DNA of 64,000 bases from an uncultured Oscillospiraceae bacterium. GTDB lineage: Bacteria; Bacillota; Clostridia; Oscillospirales; Oscillospiraceae. A program made the translations under genes and the position numbers. Location: the NCBI GenBank assembly GCA_944387015.1, contig CALXDH010000005.1, positions 1 to 64,000 of the forward strand, read 5' to 3'. Of this stretch, positions 32,865 through 43,056 are shown in pieces. The notes beneath the pieces are model-generated. The model saw only the letters and a program-made list of their open reading frames with translations. It was not told the origin of the DNA and did no database searches. Each line of letters starts with the position of its first letter. Position 1 is the first letter of the stretch.

Positions 32865-33454
32865 TGGATCAGATCACAAACCTCCTGGCAATCATGCTGG
32901 GCGCCATCCTGGCAAACAACTTCATTTTCTCTCAGTTCCTGGGCATCTGCCCCTTCCTGGGCGTTTCCAAGAAGGTCGACACCGCCGTGGGCATGGGCAT
33001 CGCCGTGACCTTCGTCATGGGCCTGGCCTCCGCCGTGTGCTATGTGGTCAACCAGTTCGTGCTGATCAAGTTCGGCCTGGAGTACATGCAGACCGTGACC
33101 TTCATCCTGGTCATCGCTTCTCTGGTGCAGTTCATCGAGATGTTCCTGCAGAAGTCCATGCCCTCCCTGTATACCGCTCTGGGCATCTATCTGCCCCTGA
33201 TCACCACCAACTGCGCTGTGCTGGGTGTCGTGCTGCTGAACGTGCAGAACAGCTACGGCTTCATCGAGTCCGTGGTCTACGGCATCACCGGCGGCCTGGG
33301 CTTCCTGCTGGCCATCGTGCTCTTCGCCAGCATCCGGGAGCGTCTGGTGTTTGCCGACTATCCCAAGGCCTTTGAGGGCTTCCCCATCGCATTGGTCACC
33401 GCAGGTCTGATGGCCCTGGCATTCATGGGCTTCTCCGGCCTGAAGGTCTGGTAA
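32864..33454 (+). CDS. rnfA: Rnf complex subunit A
   Basis: RnfA is a six-helix membrane subunit inverted relative to RnfE. The 196-residue protein has NNFIFSQFLGICPFLGVSKK, TTNCAVLGVVLLN (conserved Cys) and SIRERL. It is translationally coupled to rnfE and followed after 13 nt by rnfB. Confidence 0.97.
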   Translation: MDQITNLLAIMLGAILANNFIFSQFLGICPFLGVSKKVDTAVGMGIAVTFVMGLASAVCYVVNQFVLIKFGLEYMQTVTFILVIASLVQFIEMFLQKSMPSLYTALGIYLPLITTNCAVLGVVLLNVQNSYGFIESVVYGITGGLGFLLAIVLFASIRERLVFADYPKAFEGFPIALVTAGLMALAFMGFSGLKVW

Positions 33455-33467
33455 GGAGGCAAGGAAT

Positions 33468-34373
33468 ATGGCTAATGTAATTGCCGCCATCGCGGTATTG
33501 AGTATCCTGGGCGCCCTGTTCGGCCTGGTCCTGGCCGTGGCCTCCAAGGTCTTTGAAGTCAAGAAGGACCCCCGTGAGGAGGAGATCCTCAGCCACCTGG
33601 CCGGCGCCAACTGCGGCGGCTGCGGCTTCCCCGGCTGCTCCGGCTGTGCCGCCGCCATCCTGGCCGGCACCGCTCCCGTGACCGCCTGCGCTCCCGCGGG
33701 CCCCGAGAACGCTGCCGCTATCGCCAAGATCATGGGCCAGGAGGCCCCCTCCGGCGAGCGCAAGATCGCTTTCGTCCGCTGCAACGGCGGCACCAACGCC
33801 GTCAAGCGCTTTGAGTATCGCGGCGTGCATGACTGCATCTCCGCCACCAAGGTCGCTGCCGGTCCTCTGGAGTGCGCTTTCGGCTGCCTGGGCTTCGGCT
33901 CCTGCGTGCAGGCCTGCCAGTTCGGCGCCATGTCCATCGGCCCCAACGGCGCCGCTGTGGTGGATCCCGACAAGTGCACGGACTGCATGGCCTGCGCCCA
34001 TGCCTGCCCCCGCCACCTGATCACCGAGGTCCCCGTGTCCAAGAAGGTCCACGTGGCCTGCGCCAACCAGGACAAGGGCAAGGCTGCCATGAGCGTGTGC
34101 TCCAACTCCTGCATCGGCTGCGGCCTGTGCCAGAAGGAGTGCAAGAAGGACGCCATCCATGTGGTCAACGGCGTGGCCGTCATCGACTACGACAAGTGCG
34201 TGGGCTGCAAGCTCTGCACCAAGGTCTGCCCGAGAGACGCCATCCTCCCCGTGGCTACCGCCGAGGAGAAGGAGAAGTACAAGGCCATCAAGAAGGCTCA
34301 GGCCGAGAAGGCTGCTGCCGCCAAGGCCGCTGCCGCCAAGGCTGCCGACGAGACCGCCGGTACCGCTCAGTAA
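33468..34373 (+). CDS. rnfB: Rnf complex subunit B (polyferredoxin)
   Basis: RnfB accepts electrons from ferredoxin. The 301-residue protein has one N-terminal membrane helix, the four-Cys motif ANCGGCGFPGCSGC and successive [4Fe-4S] motifs, CTDCMACAHACP, CIGCGLCQKECKK and CVGCKLCTKVCP, after a Cys-rich middle. The tail after about residue 265 is an Ala/Lys repeat. Gene order C-D-G-E-A-B is the clostridial type. A terminator follows. Confidence 0.97.
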   Translation: MANVIAAIAVLSILGALFGLVLAVASKVFEVKKDPREEEILSHLAGANCGGCGFPGCSGCAAAILAGTAPVTACAPAGPENAAAIAKIMGQEAPSGERKIAFVRCNGGTNAVKRFEYRGVHDCISATKVAAGPLECAFGCLGFGSCVQACQFGAMSIGPNGAAVVDPDKCTDCMACAHACPRHLITEVPVSKKVHVACANQDKGKAAMSVCSNSCIGCGLCQKECKKDAIHVVNGVAVIDYDKCVGCKLCTKVCPRDAILPVATAEEKEKYKAIKKAQAEKAAAAKAAAAKAADETAGTAQ

Positions 34374-34399
34374 GCGTCCTCGCTTTCTGCATGAAAAGG

Positions 34400-34433
34400 A
34401 AATGCCCCGAATCCGAAGATTCGGGGCATTTTT
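34400..34433 (+). terminator. Terminator of the rnf operon
   Basis: AAATGCCCCGAATC and GATTCGGGGCATTT form a perfect stem around CGAA, followed by more T residues. Confidence 0.93.
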
Positions 34434-34477
34434 CTATTGCCTTTTTTCCGCAAAGGGCATATCATGAATAGCATTCA

Positions 34478-34672
34478 GGCAGAGTAGGAATATACGTGAA
34501 AAAGAGTGCCGGGAAAACGGGGAGTTGTTTTCCGGACGAAGGGACAGGCCGTACCGGTCGGTGTCCGCAGTGTGTGTTCCGCATCCCGCTGCCGCATATG
34601 GGAAGTGGGGACATCCTCCTCTCTGTGCGGCGTTCCGAGTTCGGACTGCCGGATCAGAGAAGGAGGTTTTTT
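34478..34672 (+). ncRNA. THF (tetrahydrofolate) riboswitch with expression platform
   Basis: The aptamer (34478-34593) matches the class I THF consensus by eye. Terminal P1 is GGCAG/CTGCC, AGAGTAG follows the 5' strand, a CCGGGAAAAC/GTTTTCCGG stem carries GGGGAGTTG, ACGAAG comes next, then CGGTG and finally GCATCCCGCTGCC. Downstream, CCTCCTCTCTG (34615-34625) pairs with CAGAGAAGGAGG (34655-34666), which contains the folT ribosome-binding site and is followed by six T. Folate could thus block translation or end transcription. It precedes folT-folC. Confidence 0.82.
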
Positions 34673-34673
34673 C

Positions 34674-35222
34674 ATGAACAACAACATCGCCCGCAGGATC
34701 TGTTTGACAGGCATGCTGGCCGCCCTGTACCTGGCATTGAATATGGTGGGTTTTCGGGCGTGGACCTTTCACATCACCTTTGCCTCGCTGCCCGTGGTGG
34801 TGGGCGGGCTGCTGTTCGGGCCCTTGGAAGGAATGCTGATCGCTGCCATCGGAGAGTTTTTCAACCAGACGCTCTCCTATGGCGTGACGCCTACCACCGT
34901 GCTGTGGATCATTCCGCCGGCGGTGCGGGGGCTGATGATTGGCTATGCCGCCCTGGCCCTGAGAAAGGGGCCCCGCAGTCTGGAGGAGCGGCCGGTGCTG
35001 TGCTATGGGATCTGCATGGCTGTGGCACTGTGCACGACGGCGGTGAACACACTGGTGATGTATCTGGACAGCGTGATCATGGGGTATTACAGCTTTGCCT
35101 ATGTGTTCGGCTCCGCCGTCATCCGCATCATCTCCGGTATCCTGACCGCCGTGGTGGTCACTACGGTGGCGATTCCTCTGGTGCGTTTGCTGCGGCGCCA
35201 GGTGATCTTGCGCCGGGCTTGA
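34674..35222 (+). CDS. folT: ECF transporter S component, folate-type
   Basis: The 182-residue membrane protein has five to six hydrophobic segments, starting ARRICLTGMLAALYLALNM and including FHITFASLPVVVGGLLFGPLEG and GEFFNQTLSYGVTPTT, the FolT/FoxT-like pattern. The folate assignment rests mainly on the THF riboswitch upstream and folC 16 nt downstream. No ECF ATPase genes are nearby, so it shares the common module. The ATG at 34674 follows GGAGG by 7 nt, and this site lies inside the regulatory hairpin. Confidence 0.88.
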   Translation: MNNNIARRICLTGMLAALYLALNMVGFRAWTFHITFASLPVVVGGLLFGPLEGMLIAAIGEFFNQTLSYGVTPTTVLWIIPPAVRGLMIGYAALALRKGPRSLEERPVLCYGICMAVALCTTAVNTLVMYLDSVIMGYYSFAYVFGSAVIRIISGILTAVVVTTVAIPLVRLLRRQVILRRA

Positions 35223-35238
35223 AAGGAGGCGGCCGCCG

Positions 35239-36510
35239 GTGAACGGTAAGGACGCGGTATCGTATATCGACAGCTTCCAGTGGCAGGCCCACGCGCCTGG
35301 ACTGGAGCGCATCCGGGCGCTGCTGGGGCAGCTGGGCGATCCTCAGCGGCAGCTTCGGTTCGTCCATGTGGCGGGGACCAACGGCAAGGGCAGCGTCTGC
35401 GCGTGCCTTGCTTCGGTCCTCCGGGCGGCGGGATACCGGGTGGGGCTTTGCACCTCTCCCTTTCTGGAGGATTTCCGGGAGCGGATCCAGGTGGACGGCG
35501 AATTGATCTCCCCGGAGGACCTGGGGACGCTGACGGAACAGGTGCGCCCTGTGGCGGAGGCCATGCCGGATCACCCCACAGAGTTTGAGCTGATCACCGC
35601 CGTTGCTATGCTGTATTTCCGGCAGTGCCGCTGCGACATCGTGGTGCTGGAGGTGGGCCTGGGCGGCGGCCTGGACGCCTCCAATGTGATCGACGTGCCG
35701 GAGGCGGCGGTCATCACCGCCATGGGGATGGACCATGCTGCCATCCTGGGGCCCTCCCTGGCAGACATTGCCGCCGCCAAGGCCGGCATCATCAAGCCCG
35801 GCGGCGCTGTGGTCAGCTGCGGCGGCTGCCCGGAGGCGGATGACGTCATCCGGCGCCGCTGCCGGGAACAGGGCGCGGCGCTGACGGAGGTGGACTTCAC
35901 CCGCCTGCAGGTGCGCCGGACGGATCTGACCGGCACGGAGCTGGATTTTGCCCCCTATCAGGAGCTGTGCCTGCCGCTGGTGGGACTCTACCAGTCCCGC
36001 AACGCCGCCGTGGCAATCACGGCGGTGGAAGTACTGCGGCAGAAGGGCTGGAACATTTCCGACGAGGCCCTGCGGCAGGGGCTCTCCGCCGTCCGCTGGC
36101 CGGGGCGGCTGGAGGTGCTGCGGCAGGCGGACCCGGTGATCCTCCGGGACGGCGCCCACAACGCCCACGGCATGGCCGCCACGACGGAGAGCCTGAAGGC
36201 GCTGTTCCCCGGGGAAAAACTGGTGATCCTTATGGGCGTCATGGCGGACAAGGACGTGGAGGACATGCTGGAGCTGCTCTCCCCCATCGCCGAGGCGGTG
36301 GTCACCGTCCGGCCCGATAGTCCCCGGGCCATGGACGCGGCGGAGTTGGCGGACCGGGTGCGGCGCCGGGGCATTCCCGCCTGCGCCTGCGAAAGCGTGG
36401 AGGAGGGAATGCGGATCGCCGCCATGGCGGCGGGGCAGGGCGGCGCGGTATGCGCCCTGGGGTCCCTCTATCTGGCGGCGGATGTGCGCCGGGCGGCGGA
36501 GGCGCTGTAA
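35239..36510 (+). CDS. folC: Folylpolyglutamate synthase / dihydrofolate synthase
   Basis: FolC adds glutamate to folates, trapping them in the cell after uptake. The 423-residue Mur-ligase-fold protein has the P-loop VAGTNGKGSVCA, TSPFLEDFRERI, the Mg2+-binding EVGLGGGLDASN, ITAMGMDHAAILG and the C-terminal RDGAHNAHG. It starts with GTG at 35239, preceded by GAAAGGAGG. It is cotranscribed with folT under the THF riboswitch. Confidence 0.95.
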   Translation: MNGKDAVSYIDSFQWQAHAPGLERIRALLGQLGDPQRQLRFVHVAGTNGKGSVCACLASVLRAAGYRVGLCTSPFLEDFRERIQVDGELISPEDLGTLTEQVRPVAEAMPDHPTEFELITAVAMLYFRQCRCDIVVLEVGLGGGLDASNVIDVPEAAVITAMGMDHAAILGPSLADIAAAKAGIIKPGGAVVSCGGCPEADDVIRRRCREQGAALTEVDFTRLQVRRTDLTGTELDFAPYQELCLPLVGLYQSRNAAVAITAVEVLRQKGWNISDEALRQGLSAVRWPGRLEVLRQADPVILRDGAHNAHGMAATTESLKALFPGEKLVILMGVMADKDVEDMLELLSPIAEAVVTVRPDSPRAMDAAELADRVRRRGIPACACESVEEGMRIAAMAAGQGGAVCALGSLYLAADVRRAAEAL

Positions 36511-36579
36511 GCAGCTGTACCGGGAACGGTCCGGTGCAGGGGGCTTTTCAAGGACGTACCCCAAAAGCGAAGAAAGACC

Positions 36580-36612
36580 AGCGGACCATCCTGTGGGATG
36601 GTCCGCTTTTTT
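36580..36612 (+). terminator. Terminator of folT-folC
   Basis: AGCGGACCATC and GATGGTCCGCT pair around a short loop and are followed by six T residues. Confidence 0.92.
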
Positions 36613-36706
36613 GCGCCCTCGGCGGGAACGGGGACTGCAGATGTCCCGGATTTTCGATGTTCAAAAAACGTCTGTCGTTTGTTTACAATTTATTTATATC
36701 CACCCG

Positions 36707-36735
36707 TTGACAATGGTTTGCGCCGGTGGTAAACT
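36707..36735 (+). promoter_or_regulatory. Sigma-A promoter of the heat-shock operon
   Basis: TTGACA (36707-36712) and TAAACT (36730-36735) are 17 bp apart. CIRCE begins 5 bp after the -10 element, so HrcA bound there would block initiation. Confidence 0.85.
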
Positions 36736-36739
36736 CACT

Positions 36740-36766
36740 TTAGCACTCAGGAGAAAAGAGTGCTAA
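36740..36766. promoter_or_regulatory. CIRCE operator (HrcA binding site)
   Basis: TTAGCACTC-N9-GAGTGCTAA matches the CIRCE consensus perfectly. HrcA binds it and is released when GroEL is occupied by misfolded protein. Confidence 0.98.
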
Positions 36767-36800
36767 AACGAGCTGTAAGTTTTGGCGCGAGGTGCTTTTT

Positions 36801-37850
36801 GTGGAACTGACGGACCGGAAAAAGCAAATACTGAAGGTAGTGATCGAGGATTACATCCACACTGCCGAACCGGTGGGCTCCAAGACCATCGCCGCCGAGA
36901 TGGGCGGCAAGATCAGTTCCGCCACCATCCGCAACGAACTGGCGGACCTGGTGGAGCTGGGCTATCTGGAGCAGCCCCACACCTCCGCAGGCCGGGTCCC
37001 CTCTCCCAAAGGCTACCGCCTCTATGTCAACGAGCTGATGGAACAGCAGCGGCTGAGCCTGGCGGAGACCGAGCGGATCAACCAGTCCCTCCAGATGAAA
37101 ATGGAGGAGCTGGACCGGGTGATCTCCCAGGCGGGCAAGGCGGTCTCCGCCTTTGTCAACTACCCCGCCTATATCACCGCCGCCGGCCGGAAAAAGACCG
37201 TTGCCCGCCGCTTCGAGCTGCTGCCCGTGGATGAGCACAGCTGCATCGTGGTGATGATGCTGGGAGACGACCGGGTGAAAAGCCAGCTGCTGCGGCTGCA
37301 GCTGAAGGTGGAGCCGGAACAGATGCCCGGCCTTGTAAATCTGCTCAACACCAACTTCACCGGCATCTCCGTGGACGAGATGAACCTTCGGCTGATGGAT
37401 CTTTCCGAGCAGGTCACACCGCAGCTTTTTTTGCTGCTCAGCCAGACCGTGGCCTACGCCGTGGATGTGCTGGAGGAGGCCGGACAGCGGGAGATCGTCA
37501 CCGCCGGGGCGAAAGAGCTTTTGAAGCTCCCCGAGTTCCGGGACGCCGACAAGGCCCATCAGCTGATGAGCTTTTTGGCCGACAGCAAGGAGAGCCTCCC
37601 CATGCCGGAGGAGGGCCCCATGAAGATCCTCATCGGGCCGGAGAATGTCAGCGAGGCGCTGCAGAATACCAGTGTTGTGGTGGCCAGCTACGACATCGGC
37701 GGCGATATGCGGGGACTGATCGGCGTGGTGGGTCCCACCAGAATGGATTATGCGTCCGTAGCGGCCCGGCTGGCCGGCTTTGCCGACGGGCTGACGCGGA
37801 TGTTCGGAAAACAGGAAGGATTACCCCCGAAGGAGGATACAAAAACATGA
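36801..37850 (+). CDS. hrcA: Heat-inducible transcription repressor HrcA
   Basis: HrcA represses class I heat-shock genes at CIRCE. The 349-residue protein has the N-terminal winged helix (LTDRKKQILKVVIEDYI, TAEPVGSKTIA, SATIRNELADLVELGYLEQP, HTSAGRVPSPKGYRLYV) and the GAF-like domain ending IGGDMRGLIGVVGPTRMDY. The GTG at 36801 is preferred since GCGAGGTG lies about 7 nt upstream and itself contains the alternative GTG. It heads hrcA-grpE-dnaK-dnaJ and overlaps grpE by 4 nt. Confidence 0.96.
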   Translation: MELTDRKKQILKVVIEDYIHTAEPVGSKTIAAEMGGKISSATIRNELADLVELGYLEQPHTSAGRVPSPKGYRLYVNELMEQQRLSLAETERINQSLQMKMEELDRVISQAGKAVSAFVNYPAYITAAGRKKTVARRFELLPVDEHSCIVVMMLGDDRVKSQLLRLQLKVEPEQMPGLVNLLNTNFTGISVDEMNLRLMDLSEQVTPQLFLLLSQTVAYAVDVLEEAGQREIVTAGAKELLKLPEFRDADKAHQLMSFLADSKESLPMPEEGPMKILIGPENVSEALQNTSVVVASYDIGGDMRGLIGVVGPTRMDYASVAARLAGFADGLTRMFGKQEGLPPKEDTKT

Positions 37851-38470
37851 GCGAAGAGAACAAGCGGCCCGAGGAGCCGGCGGAAGAGACCGCCCAGCAG
37901 GAGCCCGTCCGGGAGGAGCAGCCCGCTCAGGAGACCGCCCAGGACCAGTCCGCTGCCGACAAGGCGGAAAAGGGCGCCAAGGCCAAAAAGAAAAAGGAAA
38001 AGACCTACACGCTGACCCGGGAGCAGATGGAGGCCGCCGAGCTGGCCGCCAAGCAGCTGGAATCCGTGAAGGACCAGTTCACCCGGCTCACCGCGGAATA
38101 CGACAACTACCGCAAGCGCACCACCAAGGAAAAGGACGGCATCTATCAGGACGCCAAGGCAGATACCATTCGGGCGTTTTTGGATGTGTACGACAATCTG
38201 GAGCGGGCGGCAGCCACCGAGGGAGACGATGATTCTCCCCACAAGAAGGGCCTTGTGATGATCTTCCATCAGTATCAGGAGATCCTCAAGAAGCTGGGCG
38301 TCACCGAGATGGAGGCCCTGGGCCAGCCCTTTGACCCGGAAAAGCACAACGCCGTGATGCACATCGACGACGAGAACCTGGGCGAGAACGTGGTGGCTCA
38401 GGTGTTCCAGGCAGGCTTTTCCATGGGCGACAAGGTCATCCGCCACGCCATCGTGCAGGTGGCCAACTGA
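37847..38470 (+). CDS. grpE: Nucleotide exchange factor GrpE
   Basis: GrpE releases ADP from DnaK. The 207-residue protein has a long Glu/Lys-rich disordered N-terminus (residues 1-60), a coiled coil (about 62-115, with LTAEYDNYRKRTTKEK) and the beta domain with FDPEKHNAVMHIDDENLGENVVAQVFQ-type sequence, ending GDKVIRHAIVQVAN. The N-terminal tail is longer than in Bacillus. It overlaps the hrcA stop (ATGA). Confidence 0.96.
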   Translation: MSEENKRPEEPAEETAQQEPVREEQPAQETAQDQSAADKAEKGAKAKKKKEKTYTLTREQMEAAELAAKQLESVKDQFTRLTAEYDNYRKRTTKEKDGIYQDAKADTIRAFLDVYDNLERAAATEGDDDSPHKKGLVMIFHQYQEILKKLGVTEMEALGQPFDPEKHNAVMHIDDENLGENVVAQVFQAGFSMGDKVIRHAIVQVAN

Positions 38471-38554
38471 GTAAGGCAACCGTCCCTCCGGCGTGCCGGA
38501 GCGGTTTGATAAAGTGATAATTGATATTTGAACGATATATTGGAGGAATCAACT

Positions 38555-40414
<1,860 letters not shown>

Positions 40415-40426
40415 GAAGCGTTCAGA

Positions 40427-40470
40427 CCGATGGGACGGGGAGTCTGCTCCCCGCCCCATTCGGAGCGTTT
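40427..40470 (+). terminator. Hairpin after dnaK
   Basis: CCGATGGGACGGGGAG pairs with CTCCCCGCCCCATTCGG around a short loop. A T tract follows only after seven bases, so this may be a partial terminator or mRNA-stabilising stem that lowers dnaJ relative to dnaK. Confidence 0.55.
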
Positions 40471-40476
40471 TGTGAG

Positions 40477-40542
40477 AATTAGGAATGAGGAGTCAGGAAC
40501 TGGGGATCTCAGCAAGCGGTTCCCGATTCCTCATTCCTAATT
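40477..40542. repeat. 66-bp inverted repeat between dnaK and dnaJ
   Basis: Arms of about 26 bp, AATTAGGAATGAGGA... and ...TCCTCATTCCTAATT, are nearly perfect complements around a 14-nt loop. The composition is unlike the surrounding GC-rich genes. It looks like a small dispersed intergenic repeat; no second copy occurs in this window. Confidence 0.7.
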
Positions 40543-40558
40543 GACGGGAGTTGAGACT

Positions 40559-41692
40559 ATGGCAGAGCAAAAACGAGATTATTATGAGGTCCTGGGCGTT
40601 GCCCGGGGCGCCTCTGAGGATGAGATCAAAAAAGCATATAAGAAAATGGCCCGGAAGTACCACCCGGACCTGAACCCCGGCGACAAGACGGCGGAAGAGA
40701 AGTTCAAGGAGGTCAACGAGGCCTATGAGGTCCTCTCCGACGCCAACAAGCGGGCCCGCTACGACCAGTACGGCCACGCCGGTGTGGACCCCAACTTCGG
40801 CGCCGGCGGCGGTGCCGGATTCGACGGCAGCTTCGACTTCGGCGACCTGGGGGACATCTTCGGCAGCTTCTTCGGCGGCTTCGGCGGCGCCCGGCGCACC
40901 AATCCCAACGCGCCCCAGCGGGGCGAGAGCATCCGCATGTCCCTGGCCATCAGCTTTGAGGAGGCGGCCTTCGGCTGCGAGAAGGCCGTCACGGTGGAGC
41001 GGTATGAAAACTGTGAGACCTGCCACGGCAGCGGCTGCGCCCCCGGCACCACGCCGGAGGTCTGCCCGGACTGCCACGGCACCGGCACGGTGCAGGTCCG
41101 CCGCCAGACCCCCATGGGCGTGTTCGCCACCTCCTCCCCCTGTACCCGCTGCGGCGGCAAGGGGCGGATCATTCACCAGCCCTGCAAGGACTGCCGGGGC
41201 ACCGGCACCGTGCGCAAGCGCAAGACCATTCAGGCCTCCATTCCCGCCGGCATCGACAACGGCCAGACCATCTCCATCCGGGGCCAGGGCCACGCCGGCA
41301 AGAACGGCGGCCCCGCCGGCGATCTGCTGATCACCATCACGGTGCGGCCCCACGAGCTCTTCCGCCGGGAGGGCACGTCCGTGCTGTGCGAGGCCCCCAT
41401 CACCTTTACCCAGGCGGTCCTGGGCGCGGAGCTGGAGATCCCCACCATCGACGGCAAGGTGAAGTACACCCTGCCGGAGGGCACCCAGTCCGGCACCACC
41501 TTCCGCCTCAAGGGCAAGGGCATCCCCTCCCTCAACGGCCGGGGCCGGGGCGATCAGTACGTGACCGTCTATATCGAGACCCCCCGGAATCTCAACAAGG
41601 AGCAGAAGGAAGCGCTCAAGAAGTTTGCCGACAGCATGGGCGAGGGCAACTACGAAGAGCAGAAGAAATTCTTCAAGAAGTTTAAGAAATGA
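40559..41692 (+). CDS. dnaJ: Chaperone protein DnaJ
   Basis: DnaJ delivers clients to DnaK and stimulates its ATPase. The 377-residue protein has the J domain ([23 protein letters not shown] in KYHPDLNPG), a Gly/Phe-rich region (about 75-115), four zinc-binding CxxCxGxG repeats ([32 protein letters not shown]) and the two C-terminal beta domains. ATG at 40559; GGGAG lies about 8 nt upstream. It overlaps the next gene by 4 nt. Confidence 0.97.
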   Translation: MAEQKRDYYEVLGVARGASEDEIKKAYKKMARKYHPDLNPGDKTAEEKFKEVNEAYEVLSDANKRARYDQYGHAGVDPNFGAGGGAGFDGSFDFGDLGDIFGSFFGGFGGARRTNPNAPQRGESIRMSLAISFEEAAFGCEKAVTVERYENCETCHGSGCAPGTTPEVCPDCHGTGTVQVRRQTPMGVFATSSPCTRCGGKGRIIHQPCKDCRGTGTVRKRKTIQASIPAGIDNGQTISIRGQGHAGKNGGPAGDLLITITVRPHELFRREGTSVLCEAPITFTQAVLGAELEIPTIDGKVKYTLPEGTQSGTTFRLKGKGIPSLNGRGRGDQYVTVYIETPRNLNKEQKEALKKFADSMGEGNYEEQKKFFKKFKK

Positions 41693-42510
41693 GTGCTGTG
41701 CGTTATCTTGCCGATTACCATACCCACTCCCGCATCTCCCCCGACGCCCGCCACCCCATGACGGAGATGGCCCGGGCCGCCGCGGAGGCGGGGCTGGACG
41801 AGATCTGCTTCACCGACCACGTGGAACCCATTTTGCTGGGTTCCGGCGCGCTGCGGGACCACTATGACTGGGCGGCCCTCACGGCGGAGTACGCCGCCGC
41901 CCGGAAGGACTGGGACGGAAAGCTGACGCTGCGGCTGGGCATCGAGCTGGGCGAGGCCGTCCGGGACCTGCCCCGGACGGAGCGGCTGCTGGCAGATGCG
42001 CCGGAGCTGGACTTTATCATCGGGTCCATCCATGCCCTCTCGGAAGCGTTTGGCCACGAGGGCCTCTACACCTTCTGCCCCGCCGACGAGGCGGAGGCCC
42101 GCCGGGGCATCGCCGACTACCTGGACCGGGTCCAGGCCCTGGCGGACTGGGGCGGCTTTGATGTGCTGGGCCATCTGACGCTGCCGCTGCGCTATCTTAA
42201 TGAGCTTTACGGGTTCCATATGACCTTTGACGGCTTTGAGCCTCAGATGGAGGCCATTTTGCGCACCGTGATTCGGGGCGGCCGGGGCATCGAACTTAAC
42301 ACCAACCGGGGCCATACGCCCCTGCCGGATGAGAAGTGGCTGCGGATGTACCGGGAGCTGGGGGGCGAGATCATCACGCTGGGCAGCGACGCCCATGCCC
42401 CCGGCGCGGTGGGCACCGCCATCCGGGAAAACCAGGCGCTGCTGCGGCGCTGCGGGTTCACCCGCTTTTGTACCTTCTGCCGCCGTCAGCCCATCTGGCA
42501 CGAACTGTGA
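41689..42510 (+). CDS. PHP-domain phosphatase, histidinol-phosphatase-like
   Basis: The 273-residue protein has the PHP metal-binding signatures [48 protein letters not shown] and [10 protein letters not shown] in the order found in HisK-type histidinol-phosphate phosphatases. The substrate could also be another phosphoester. It is translationally coupled to dnaJ (ATGA overlap), an unexpected partner for a heat-shock operon. Confidence 0.82.
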   Translation: MSAVRYLADYHTHSRISPDARHPMTEMARAAAEAGLDEICFTDHVEPILLGSGALRDHYDWAALTAEYAAARKDWDGKLTLRLGIELGEAVRDLPRTERLLADAPELDFIIGSIHALSEAFGHEGLYTFCPADEAEARRGIADYLDRVQALADWGGFDVLGHLTLPLRYLNELYGFHMTFDGFEPQMEAILRTVIRGGRGIELNTNRGHTPLPDEKWLRMYRELGGEIITLGSDAHAPGAVGTAIRENQALLRRCGFTRFCTFCRRQPIWHEL

Positions 42511-42582
42511 TTGATTTTTCTCACCGCAGGGGGTACAATACCACTACCAAACGACAAACCGAGACAAAACGGGAGGAACATC

Positions 42583-43020
42583 ATGAAGATTGCGTTGGGC
42601 TGCGACCACGGCGGCTATGAGCTCAAGGAGCACATCAAGGGCGTGCTGGAAAAGCTGGGCCATACCTATGAGGACTTTGGCTGCCATTCCAAGGAGAGCT
42701 GCGACTATCCGGACTTCGGCGCCGCCGCTGCCCGGGCGGTGGCGGAGGGACGCTGCGACCGGGGACTGGTGTTCTGCACCACCGGTATCGGCATTTCCAT
42801 CGCCGCCAATAAGATCCGCGGCATCCGCTGCGCCCACTGTGCCGATCCCCTGGAGGCGGAGCTGACCCGCCGCCATAACGATGCCAATATGATGGCCATC
42901 GGCGCCGGTTTCACCGGGGAGAAATTGGCTGAGCGGATGGTGGAGGTCTTTTTGAGCACCGAATTCGAGGGCGGACGCCATGCCCGCCGTGTGGATAAGA
43001 TCATGGCGCTGGAGGCGTAA
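42583..43020 (+). CDS. rpiB: Ribose-5-phosphate isomerase B
   Basis: RpiB interconverts ribose-5-phosphate and ribulose-5-phosphate. The 145-residue protein begins MKIALGCDHGGYELKEHI, has the catalytic Cys in LVFCTTGIGISIAANKI, then IRCAHCADPLEAELTRRHNDANMMAIG, matching the RpiB/LacAB family. GGGAGGAAC precedes the ATG. It follows the PHP gene by 72 nt. Confidence 0.95.
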   Translation: MKIALGCDHGGYELKEHIKGVLEKLGHTYEDFGCHSKESCDYPDFGAAAARAVAEGRCDRGLVFCTTGIGISIAANKIRGIRCAHCADPLEAELTRRHNDANMMAIGAGFTGEKLAERMVEVFLSTEFEGGRHARRVDKIMALEA

Positions 43021-43056
43021 GCGTCCCGCCGGGCAGGAAGAAATGAGGTGACGGAA

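Noticed and set aside
34270..34373. Ala/Lys repeats at the end of rnfB (and rnfC) as a DNA repeat element
   Set aside because: These are ordinary low-complexity C-terminal tails known in Rnf subunits.
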